Below are positions 6,343-12,197 of a DNA stretch of 27,157 nt, piece by piece (position 1 is the first letter of the stretch; every line of letters starts with the position of its first letter). The translations under genes were made by a program, and so were the position numbers. The stretch is taken from positions 1 through 27,157 of the forward strand of contig CAIZIN010000047.1 of NCBI GenBank assembly GCA_903933085.1, in the 5' to 3' direction. The notes under the pieces are model-generated. The model worked only from the letters and a program-made list of their open reading frames with translations, was not told the origin of the DNA and made no database searches. This DNA is from an uncultured bacterium (GTDB lineage: Bacteria; Patescibacteriota; Minisyncoccia; Phycocordibacterales; CAIZIN01).

Positions 6343-6945
6343 CTAAATTCGAATAAATGTACGAACTTTTTCACTGTACCAACCCAACATTTGCATTTTT
6401 TCGACAAAAGGCTTGAACTGTTCTTTGCTCGTGATTAAAACTACATCTAGAGCCCTCCAGAATCCAGGCACTTTGTAGACAATGTCTGGTAGCATTACCG
6501 AACGGCTATGTCGATCCACTTCGGTTGTAGAACTCGTATAACACAATGTAATAGCAACTATTCCTTGTGTTGAAGGTATTCTTACAAAAAAGAGATTACC
6601 TCCCTTCCAGTCTTCCAACAGTGGTCCTCCCGTCTTTTTTTCTACACCAGAACTCATTTTGAGCATAAAAACAATGTCGTGGAGCGTATGAATCGAAGAT
6701 CGTGAGTTAAATAACTTACTCAACTCTTCGAGTAGCACTTCTCTATTATCTGAAATTTTTATGTCTAGTCCACATAGAACATGTTTTTCTTGTGGACCCT
6801 CAGTCTCTCCACCAAATAATTGCTTAAAAGGAGACACGTTGTTTCCGTCTCCATTCTGAAATGGCATATTGGTCTTATACTTATCTTTTTCGACGCTCGG
6901 TATTCTGATAGATTCATTTGATTCTGGAATTGTTATCGCGTTCAT
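6343..6945 (-). CDS. Unknown 200-aa protein of array B
   Basis: No family was recognised. The first 60 residues look disordered (many N, G, S, P). The rest alternates helices and strands (LLEELSKLFNSRSSIHTLHDIVFMLKM; NLFFVRIPSTQGIVAITLCYTS; WRALDVVLITSKEQFKPFVEKMQMLGW), as in a small alpha/beta domain. There is no membrane segment or signal peptide. The ATG is 27 nt after HHR5 and no Shine-Dalgarno is visible. HHR5 upstream and HHR4 downstream would excise it on a 788-nt RNA (7031-6244). Confidence 0.75.
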   Translation of the reverse strand: MNAITIPESNESIRIPSVEKDKYKTNMPFQNGDGNNVSPFKQLFGGETEGPQEKHVLCGLDIKISDNREVLLEELSKLFNSRSSIHTLHDIVFMLKMSSGVEKKTGGPLLEDWKGGNLFFVRIPSTQGIVAITLCYTSSTTEVDRHSRSVMLPDIVYKVPGFWRALDVVLITSKEQFKPFVEKMQMLGWYSEKVRTFIRI

Positions 6946-6955
6946 TTATTTGTTG

Positions 6956-6998
6956 TTTTCAATGTACTATTCTGTTTCGTCTTTTTCACACACTCGTG
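6956..6998 (-). repeat. 43-nt ribozyme flank repeat, copy 2
   Basis: Identical to 6169-6211. It covers the 3' half of HHR5 and its downstream flank before the 200-aa gene. Confidence 0.8.
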
Positions 6999-7036
6999 TG
7001 ATTGACTCATCAGCCGGAGAAACTACTCCGGGACAG
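6972..7036 (-). ncRNA. Type III hammerhead ribozyme HHR5 (long form)
   Basis: Minus strand: CTGTC, stem I CCGGAG/CTCCGG with a six-base loop, CTGATGA, stem II GTC/GAC with distal TCACAC/GTGTGA (loop GAGT), then GAAACAG. C17 is at 7032 and the predicted cut is between 7032 and 7031. It lies between the HIT-like gene and the 200-aa gene. Confidence 0.94.
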
Positions 7037-7052
7037 TGATTTGTTTTTTAAA

Positions 7053-7084
7053 GGAAATCGACGAGCGAAGTGATTATGATTTCC
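7053..7084 (-). other. 3' hairpin preceding HHR5
   Basis: GGAAATC (7053-7059) pairs with GATTTCC (7078-7084). It lies between the HIT-like gene stop and the ribozyme. An A/T run follows on the minus strand, so weak termination is possible, but its position matches the other pre-ribozyme hairpins. Confidence 0.6.
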
Positions 7085-7100
7085 CTAATCCCTTCCTTCT

Positions 7101-7526
7101 TTATGTATTTAAGGGCGTAGGTTGGGCAAGAAAAATCGCGATATCTTTATCGCGTTTAGTTTCGACCAGTCTTTCTTTCAATGTCAGCAAGTGTAAGTGA
7201 TGATGCATCGGTATGGATTTTAGTTTTATACTGTTTTCTATGATTACGTCGTAGTCTTCTTGTGCCTCCATTTTTATTTTTTTGTATTCTTTTATTTCTT
7301 TGTTTGTTAAACCACCCTCAGTTATGTGACGCTTTGGTGCTATGATGTGACTTTTGCTAGCGATCTCGTCGTAAGGAAATTCATTTTCGACCACCTTCCA
7401 GTATTTATATTCTTTTAATGATTTTGATGAGCAGAAGAAGCACTTTGGCAGTGTTCCTGCTTTTATTTGCTCTTCGTATTTGAAGAGAGTTTCTGGTGTT
7501 CTTAATGTTTTTATTTTTCTTATCAT
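7101..7526 (-). CDS. HIT-like (histidine triad) domain protein
   Basis: 141 aa. The region SHIIAPKRHITEGG followed by a helix and then MHHHLHLLTLK (about residues 106-116) matches the strand-helix-strand of the HIT superfamily, whose signature is H-x-H-x-H with hydrophobic spacers. An N-terminal PKCFFC pair (Cys29, Cys32) may hold zinc, as in some HIT proteins. These enzymes hydrolyse or transfer nucleotides on phosphoramidate and dinucleotide substrates; the specific substrate is unknown. It sits in array B between the 58-aa gene and HHR5. There is no hammerhead directly upstream, so it shares a unit with the 58-aa gene. Confidence 0.75.
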   Translation of the reverse strand: MIRKIKTLRTPETLFKYEEQIKAGTLPKCFFCSSKSLKEYKYWKVVENEFPYDEIASKSHIIAPKRHITEGGLTNKEIKEYKKIKMEAQEDYDVIIENSIKLKSIPMHHHLHLLTLKERLVETKRDKDIAIFLAQPTPLNT

Positions 7527-7600
7527 CTTTTAATTCCACTCTGCGTTTTTTCGGACTTGTGACCGTCACCTTTTATTTGTTTTTGGTGGTCGCATTAAAA

Positions 7601-7625
7601 TTGGAGGATGTTTTAATTCCTCCAA
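7601..7625 (-). other. Hairpin between the 58-aa and HIT-like genes
   Basis: TTGGAGGA/TCCTCCAA (7601-7608 with 7618-7625). It follows the stop of the 58-aa gene by 8 nt, the same position as the pre-ribozyme hairpins elsewhere, but no hammerhead follows. The interval 7527-7600 contains no complete core. A ribozyme may have been lost here. Confidence 0.55.
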
Positions 7626-7633
7626 GAGTCGGG

Positions 7634-7810
7634 TTACCTCTTCCCCATGACCTCGTCGAAGCGTTCTCCAAATACCTTTTTAAGGAGTATTTGGTGACAC
7701 TCGGTGTTCCATCTCTCGGCAACGCGACAGCTCTCGAGTTCTTCTGGGTCTGGTATGTGGTAGGCTTCACCTTCGAGATCAGTAAATTCGTCAGCATGGA
7801 TGGTTGGCAT
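7634..7810 (-). CDS. Unknown 58-aa protein of array B
   Basis: ATG at 7810, 26 nt after HHR6, and stop TAA at 7634. The product starts MPTIHADEFTDLEGEAYHIP and ends in a basic helix (ILLKKVFGERFDEVMGKR). It is acidic at the N-terminus, with two cysteines. No family was recognised. Support is positional: it fills the ribozyme-to-hairpin interval exactly, uses an A/C-rich leader without Shine-Dalgarno like the first genes of both arrays, and is clearly GC-richer than neighbours. A longer overlapping minus frame (7573-7887) is less likely because it begins inside the ribozyme and runs through the 3' hairpin. Confidence 0.62.
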   Translation of the reverse strand: MPTIHADEFTDLEGEAYHIPDPEELESCRVAERWNTECHQILLKKVFGERFDEVMGKR

Positions 7811-7835
7811 GGTAGTGTGGGGTTGTAAAGAACGC

Positions 7836-7899
7836 CTGTTTCGTCTTTTTCTGCCACTCGGCAGAGAGACTCATCAGTCGGAATCACATTCCGAGACAG
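7836..7899 (-). ncRNA. Type III hammerhead ribozyme HHR6 (long form)
   Basis: Minus strand: CTGTC, stem I TCGGAAT/ATTCCGA (loop GTG), CTGATGA, stem II GTCT/AGAC with distal CTGCC/GGCAG, then GAAACAG. C17 is at 7895 and the predicted cut is between 7895 and 7894. It lies between the zinc-ribbon gene and the 58-aa gene. Confidence 0.95.
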
Positions 7900-7900
7900 A

Positions 7901-7953
7901 AGCAGGGGTAGAACCTGCTAATTTGTTTCAGTTTCAGGAAGTTGTTTCTCCCT
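7901..7953 (-). repeat. 3' element of first array B gene: 34-nt repeat plus hairpin
   Basis: 7920-7953 equals 1296-1329 exactly. It is followed on the minus strand by a gene-specific hairpin AGCAGG/CCTGCT (7901-7906 with 7914-7919) and HHR6. The order stop codon, 34-nt element, variable hairpin, hammerhead is the same as in array A. Confidence 0.72.
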
Positions 7954-7968
7954 TTCCGAGACTGGAGG

Positions 7969-8340
7969 TCAATCCCAAGGGCGAGGTCCGTCTATCCTCA
8001 CTCCTCCGCGTGGACCAATCCACACTTTGAGTTTGATTCCCTCAAACTCCGCCTCGATGGATCCACCCTTCTGAGTGACTCCATGCTGGTCAAGAATCTC
8101 TCTTGCCCAGTCTTTTCTCCGTTGGTAGTAGGCAATTTGCCCGCTCGCGAAGATGTTACTCTCTTCGTTTCTACCAACCCGAGCCTCGAACTCGGCACCG
8201 CAGTCCTCGCATCGGACTTTTACATCGATTGTGCGAGCTGCAGTTCCGAAGCAGGGGGTTTCTGTAAGTTCAAAACCTACAGCTGTCCCACCGCATCGGC
8301 AGGTTCGGGTGACGTCTTCTGGCTGGATTACTGTTTGCAT
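7969..8340 (-). CDS. Zinc-ribbon protein, first gene of array B
   Basis: 123 aa from the ATG at 8340 (MQTVIQPEDV). A zinc-ribbon-like pattern CRC-GG (Cys14, Cys16) and CEDC (Cys44, Cys47) frames a beta-hairpin. It is followed by a helix (SGQIAYYQRRKDWAREILDQHG) and a glycine-rich strand end (KLKVWIGPRGGVRID). It may bind nucleic acid, but this is inference. The frame is open upstream to 8469, but that extension would start before the promoter. It uses a UGA stop. The leader is A/C-rich without Shine-Dalgarno, and base composition is GC-rich compared with the flanking TrmB gene. Confidence 0.72.
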   Translation of the reverse strand: MQTVIQPEDVTRTCRCGGTAVGFELTETPCFGTAARTIDVKVRCEDCGAEFEARVGRNEESNIFASGQIAYYQRRKDWAREILDQHGVTQKGGSIEAEFEGIKLKVWIGPRGGVRIDGPRPWD

Positions 8341-8389
8341 AGTGTTGTTGGGGTGGTTGGTTGTGAATGTGCTGTTTGTTCTGAAGATC

Positions 8390-8402
8390 ATTATACTTGA
8401 CA
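8390..8402 (-). promoter_or_regulatory. Probable array B promoter (-10) with operator half-site
   Basis: TATAAT on the minus strand at 8390-8395, with no good -35 at standard spacing. The 10-mer ATACTTGACA (plus strand 8393-8402) overlaps it and is the same as one arm of the array A palindrome (TGTCAAGTAT, 1722-1731). Transcription would begin near 8383, about 43 nt before the zinc-ribbon gene. Confidence 0.45.
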
Positions 8403-8463
8403 ATATAAAAAATACTTGTGCAATCAAATGAATTTGTAACACTTTTTGAAATTTAACTAAAAC

Positions 8464-8491
8464 TTGCATATTTTTAGGGATATTATATAAT
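8464..8491 (+). promoter_or_regulatory. Promoter of second TrmB gene
   Basis: TTGCAT (8464-8469), 16-nt spacer, TATAAT (8486-8491). It is divergent from array B, so this intergenic region may control both. Confidence 0.75.
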
Positions 8492-8521
8492 ATAAATGTG
8501 TAACAAAAAGTTTCACTTTCT

Positions 8522-9256
8522 ATGAATAAACAACAAATATTGCAAAAAATAGGACTAAATAAGGACGAAAGTGCTATTTATCTAGCTCTTTTAGAGCTTG
8601 GTCCGTCCCATATTTCTACAATTTCGGATAAGACAAAAATCCATAGACCCCTTATTTACAAGGCTATTCCTTCCCTTTTGGAGAAAAAACTCGTAACACA
8701 AACACATAAAGAAAAAACTATACTTTATGTAGCGGAACCGCCAAACAGGCTTGAATCAATTTTTGAGGACCTGAAACTTGATTTATTCGAGATTCTTCCA
8801 GATTTGGAGGATATATATGTGACAAATACAAAGAAAGGAATAAAAATAAGGTTTCTAGAGGGTCAAAGTGGCACAATGAGAGTTTTTGATGATGTTGTAC
8901 GAAGTTTAAAGAAAGATGAGACCTTCTACCGAATAAGTTCCAACAAAGACGGACAAGAAAAAAGAGATAAGTATGTACCAAGAAACTACAGCAGAATCCG
9001 CGACTCAAAGAAACTTCAGAGAATGGTTATCACAAACGAACAAACTGCGGAACATAAAGAAGATAAACTAGATAGATTTATAAAAGTAATGCCAAGTGAC
9101 TTTGGTCTATTTGACCATAATGTTACACAAATTATCTACGGAGACAGAGTTGCGTTTATAGATTATAATTCAGAGACAGCCTTAATAGTTGAGAGTAAAG
9201 CCATAGCCGACTTTCAAGCTCATGTTTTCAAGAATTTTTATAAAAAACTAAATTAA
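8522..9256 (+). CDS. TrmB-family winged-helix transcriptional regulator (second copy)
   Basis: 244 aa. The N-terminal winged helix (about 5-68) reads IGLNKDESAIYLALLELGPSHISTISDKTKIHRPLIYKAIPSLLEKKLVT, close in layout to the regulators at 2312 and 16734. The wing is followed by YVAEPPNRLESIFEDL and a C-terminal domain (IRFLEGQSGTMRVFDDVV ... YGDRVAFIDYNSETALIVESKAIADFQAHVF) typical of the family's ligand or effector part. The effector is unknown. It is divergent from array B across a 180-nt region and therefore a candidate regulator of it. The downstream 168-aa gene starts 6 nt after its stop, an operon like the NUDIX pair elsewhere. Confidence 0.85.
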   Translation: MNKQQILQKIGLNKDESAIYLALLELGPSHISTISDKTKIHRPLIYKAIPSLLEKKLVTQTHKEKTILYVAEPPNRLESIFEDLKLDLFEILPDLEDIYVTNTKKGIKIRFLEGQSGTMRVFDDVVRSLKKDETFYRISSNKDGQEKRDKYVPRNYSRIRDSKKLQRMVITNEQTAEHKEDKLDRFIKVMPSDFGLFDHNVTQIIYGDRVAFIDYNSETALIVESKAIADFQAHVFKNFYKKLN

Positions 9257-9262
9257 ATATAA

Positions 9263-9769
9263 ATGAAAGACCCAAATCCAAATACAATAGGGAACCCGAT
9301 AGTAAAAATTGAAACAATAATACCGAGTTGGGCAAAACAATACATTGAGGAAATTCGAGAATTAGGCCACGACGGAATAACCTATACTTATTTAATAATT
9401 AAAGAAGATGAGTTAGGAAAAGTCGCTAATGTGCCAAAAACTTTCGCAAGCTATAGTAAAGAGGGATTGATTTCTGTAAGTAGTAATTATCCCGAGCAAT
9501 ATAGGGAACTTGGCCTAGCCCATGAAATACGAGAACATAATGAGCATAAAGGCGAAAAAGGTTGCTGTTTAGTTTGTTTGAAGTCAGAACTTCAGGATTT
9601 AGAAAAGACAGAGTTAAATAAAAAAGAATACATTCAATTTAGACTAGAATTCTTTAATGATCTAGTTTCTTTTTACGAGGGTAAATCGAGAGATGAAGGA
9701 GAAGATTCTCTACTAGAAAATTTAGTCCTGAGCAGAGATTATTTAATTGAAGTGTTAAATACATTGTAA
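9263..9769 (+). CDS. Unknown 168-aa protein with HExxEH-type motif
   Basis: The stretch LAHEIREHNEH (His87, Glu88, His92, His95) is followed by GCCLVCLKSEL. Two histidines and acidic residues on a helix, then a CC-x-x-C cluster, suggest metal binding; a zinc-protease-like fold is possible, but the classical H-E-x-x-H spacing (His87, Glu88, then residue 91) is not met because position 91 is Glu. No family was recognised. It is translationally coupled to the TrmB gene (6-nt gap), so it may be its cognate target or partner. There is no membrane segment. Confidence 0.72.
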   Translation: MKDPNPNTIGNPIVKIETIIPSWAKQYIEEIRELGHDGITYTYLIIKEDELGKVANVPKTFASYSKEGLISVSSNYPEQYRELGLAHEIREHNEHKGEKGCCLVCLKSELQDLEKTELNKKEYIQFRLEFFNDLVSFYEGKSRDEGEDSLLENLVLSRDYLIEVLNTL

Positions 9770-9820
9770 TTCGATTTTAAAAAATATTCAAAATAAATAT
9801 CATCTAATATATAAAGAGTT

Positions 9821-9854
9821 AAATAAAAAAGCGCCGTACCAAAAGGTCGTGCGC
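9821..9854 (-). terminator. Terminator, copy 2 of the 34-nt repeat
   Basis: Identical to 5521-5554. It follows the stop of the 86-aa gene by about 24 nt on the minus strand. Confidence 0.75.
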
Positions 9855-9877
9855 TTAAGCTTTTCTTGCAGATTTGA

Positions 9878-10138
9878 TTAACTTCCAGTTCCTTGATAAT
9901 ACATCTCGGCTTGGTATGCGGGAAGCCCCAAGCTATGTCCCGCATCTCGGTAGACTGAAGTTTCGTCTAATGTAAGTTCCAAGATGTAAAGAGGTGACTT
10001 CAAACCGTTTTGCTTACGTTTTTCATACAACTCCTTTTCTAACGCAAGAAAGCCTTGAGTTAGCTTAGTTTCACTAGTTTTTTTCAGAAGCTCCATAGCT
10101 CCTTCAAAATCATCGTAAAACGAAGCGATTTCTGTCAT
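9878..10138 (-). CDS. Unknown 86-aa protein
   Basis: Mostly helical N-terminal half (MTEIASFYDDFEGAMELLKKTSETKLTQGFLALEKELYEKRKQ) followed by two strands (SPLYILELTLDE) and a glycine-rich end. No family was recognised. It shares its terminator sequence with array B but has no hammerhead upstream. The leader contains GACGAAAC (about 10170-10177), the 3' half of the hammerhead core, without the CTGATGA part. A possible promoter is at 10247-10275. Confidence 0.65.
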   Translation of the reverse strand: MTEIASFYDDFEGAMELLKKTSETKLTQGFLALEKELYEKRKQNGLKSPLYILELTLDETSVYRDAGHSLGLPAYQAEMYYQGTGS

Positions 10139-10246
10139 TCTTTCAAATCTTATATCTTCGTGTGAGGTAGTTTCGTCTATAGTGTATATGTGATGTTTCC
10201 GAAGAACACTTTGGCCAATCCCTTATTGACAAAAGTTTCCTCTAAA

Positions 10247-10275
10247 ACCATACCACACTATTTCTAAATACGCAA
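10247..10275 (-). promoter_or_regulatory. Possible promoter of the 86-aa gene
   Basis: Minus strand TTGCGT (10270-10275), 17-nt spacer, TATGGT (10247-10252). Both boxes are imperfect. The resulting leader would be about 100 nt. Confidence 0.4.
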
Positions 10276-10302
10276 ATCATGAAAAATTAAGTCACAAAAC
10301 CT

Positions 10303-10333
10303 AAACCCACCGCGCTGTTGGCGCGGTGGGTTT
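10303..10333. terminator. Strong hairpin, probable bidirectional terminator
   Basis: AAACCCACCGCGC / GCGCGGTGGGTTT (13 bp), loop TGTTG. The plus side continues TGTATTTTGTTATATGTTAC. The motif TTTTGTTATATGTTA also occurs at about 17520 and 25325. On the minus strand it contains TATAAC. Confidence 0.7.
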
Positions 10334-10365
10334 GTATTTTGTTATATGTTACGTGTTATCCACCA

Positions 10366-10437
10366 CCGCCCTTAAATACTTAAAGAAGGGCGGGGTGAAT
10401 TAAAATATAGTCGCGGGTACGCTCCTTATTTTAATTC
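10366..10437 (-). terminator. Two hairpins after the DksA-like gene
   Basis: GAATTAAAATA pairs with TATTTTAATTC across about 10397-10437 and overlaps the stop codon. CCGCCCTT/AAGGGCGG (10366-10373 with 10386-10393) follows. Together they would end the minus-strand operon of the DksA-like and membrane-protein genes. Confidence 0.6.
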
Positions 10438-10790
10438 ATGTGCTCCTTGCAGGTTTTTGCGGAAGGATTTGCATCCATTCGATCGTCTTCAATTTCCTTA
10501 TCGCAAACCTCACAAATACCGAACTTATCAGTACCTATTTTTGTCAAAGCTTCATCAACCTCTCTCAACTGTTCTTCAAGAGCGTTAATCAGGGCTTTAT
10601 TACCTTCGAGTTCTTCAAACATATCTGCTACATCATTTTCGTCAGCAGGTAATACGTCTAGATCGGTAACAGTAGCTTCCCAATCATTTGGATTTTTTGG
10701 ATCTCTCCTGCCAATACCAGAAAGATCAGCTTCTAATTGAACCTTCTGGTTTTCCAATATTTCTTTGAAATGCTTTGTATCTTTAATCAT
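10431..10790 (-). CDS. DksA/TraR-type zinc-finger protein
   Basis: 119 aa. An N-terminal coiled-coil-forming helix pair (about 1-85) is followed by a zinc finger with Cys93, Cys96, Cys114 and His117 (CEVC ... CKEH) near the C-terminus. This is the layout of the DksA/TraR/YteA family, whose members reach RNA polymerase through the secondary channel and modulate initiation, or act as spore or general regulators. The fourth ligand is His instead of the usual Cys. The start lies 10 nt downstream of the membrane-protein stop, so they are probably cotranscribed, though TAGAAT just before the ATG could be a local promoter. Confidence 0.85.
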   Translation of the reverse strand: MIKDTKHFKEILENQKVQLEADLSGIGRRDPKNPNDWEATVTDLDVLPADENDVADMFEELEGNKALINALEEQLREVDEALTKIGTDKFGICEVCDKEIEDDRMDANPSAKTCKEHMN

Positions 10791-10799
10791 ATGACTATT

Positions 10800-12101
10800 C
10801 TATTGTTTAAATTGACTTGTGGCAAGTCTTTTCACTATCTCATCTAATGTCCCAAGATCTTTTGCTATAAGTAATATTCTATCATTAATAAATGTGTAGT
10901 ACATCAATATCTTCCCTGAAGTTGTTCTGAGGACTCTCATATCTCGATTATTGAAAATCTCATCTTTAAAAATCAAAGAGTTAGCGATGATATACCTTGA
11001 TTTAAATTCCCTAAAATCAGCTTCGTTTACAATTGGTGTACTTGAGGAAGTGCTAGCAACAACAATTGACGTAGTCCCAACTTGAGTCAAAACACTTGTC
11101 GTTCCAGTATTCGTACCTACAAATGTACTTGTACTCATAGTACTAGTACTTAACACAAGAGCTTTACTTGTTGAAGCAGAAACAGAAGAGGAAGTTGCTA
11201 CAGGAGGAACTTCTACCAAATCAGCTTTAGTAAAAAATAAATCTCCGATATCATCTGCCATAGCAGTTTCCCACTCCAACATTCCTGCATACATCTGATT
11301 AAATGAACCAGATGTAAGGAGAATGAAAGAACTAACTTGATCAGCATTTTTATTTATTCCCAACATAAAAGTACTATCAAAGGCCCGCATGAGAGCTGAA
11401 GATATTCTTACATCAAGCATAGACAAAAATAAATTTGTACTAACCAATGATGTGCTTGTAGATTCTTTATAGGCAACTGGTGTATACACAATTGATGTAT
11501 CACTCTGATAAGATTGTTTTTTTGCTTGCAACAAACCTTCTACTACTTTCTTTCTTTCTATGGAATCTAAAGTAATGTCAAACTCTTCATCATATGGAAT
11601 AATCGAAACTTTATGTTGTTGTGCCACAGGATTAACAACAGTATTTCTATTGCCTATAAAGTACCACACACCAACAAAACCAACACAAGCAACAAGAATC
11701 ATAATCACACTCAAGACGATAATATTCCTATTCTTAGGAGTGGAAGGACTGAGTTCTTCTTCAATCATTCTTTCAGCCTCTTGCTTCTTTGCTTCGGCCA
11801 TTACAATCTTCGCCATTGATATCCCATCATTTTGGACGGTATTCTTAACATCATCAGCATATGTATGAATCGGACTTATCTTAACAGTATTTTCAGATGG
11901 ATGAAAAGCTATTTTTTTTTCTTCATTAGGAAGTAACGGTGTTTCAGTCTTTTTTTCAGCCACATTATTCATATTGTTTTCTGGATGGAAAAAATTCTTC
12001 CCTTCAGTATTTTGATCAGAAGGAACAACCCCATTTCTGTTAGGGATAATCCTTATTGGCTCATTACTATTACTTTGTTTGTTCTCCTGTTGTGGTTCCA
12101 T
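10800..12101 (-). CDS. Single-pass membrane protein, unknown function
   Basis: 433 aa. Residues 1-125 are polar and charged, probably cytoplasmic, with an E/K-rich helix near 96-117. One membrane helix lies at about 126-150 (NIIVLSVIMILVACVGFVGVWYFIG). The remainder is presumably external and contains a Ser/Thr/Val-rich low-complexity stretch (about 300-355) flanked by more folded segments. Proteins of this layout are common in CPR genomes, but I cannot name a family. It lies downstream of pnp, separated by a hairpin, and upstream of the DksA-like gene. Confidence 0.78.
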   Translation of the reverse strand: MEPQQENKQSNSNEPIRIIPNRNGVVPSDQNTEGKNFFHPENNMNNVAEKKTETPLLPNEEKKIAFHPSENTVKISPIHTYADDVKNTVQNDGISMAKIVMAEAKKQEAERMIEEELSPSTPKNRNIIVLSVIMILVACVGFVGVWYFIGNRNTVVNPVAQQHKVSIIPYDEEFDITLDSIERKKVVEGLLQAKKQSYQSDTSIVYTPVAYKESTSTSLVSTNLFLSMLDVRISSALMRAFDSTFMLGINKNADQVSSFILLTSGSFNQMYAGMLEWETAMADDIGDLFFTKADLVEVPPVATSSSVSASTSKALVLSTSTMSTSTFVGTNTGTTSVLTQVGTTSIVVASTSSSTPIVNEADFREFKSRYIIANSLIFKDEIFNNRDMRVLRTTSGKILMYYTFINDRILLIAKDLGTLDEIVKRLATSQFKQ

Positions 12102-12164
12102 TCCAATAGAAATTTTAATTTGTAACGTTTAACTTATATTTACACACCTCACTTTAACTTAATC

Positions 12165-12197
12165 TTTAACTAATTATACTTTATATAATTAGTTAAA
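12165..12197 (-). terminator. Perfect 14-bp hairpin at the pnp stop codon
   Basis: TTTAACTAATTATA (12165-12178) pairs fully with TATAATTAGTTAAA (12184-12197), loop CTTTA. The pnp stop codon (12193-12195) lies inside the stem. There is no good T-run, so it may act in RNA stability as much as in termination. Confidence 0.6.

Noticed and set aside
7573..7887. 104-codon minus frame
   Set aside because: It begins in HHR6 stem I and passes through the 3' hairpin. The 58-aa frame fits the ribozyme-to-hairpin interval.
1..8400. Integron attC sites or CRISPR array
   Set aside because: No attC R/L boxes with the expected spacing were recognised. The repeats are too few and too irregular for CRISPR, and no integrase or cas gene is adjacent.
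10165..10250. Hammerhead before the 86-aa gene
   Set aside because: GACGAAAC is present but CTGATGA and a stem I hairpin are missing.
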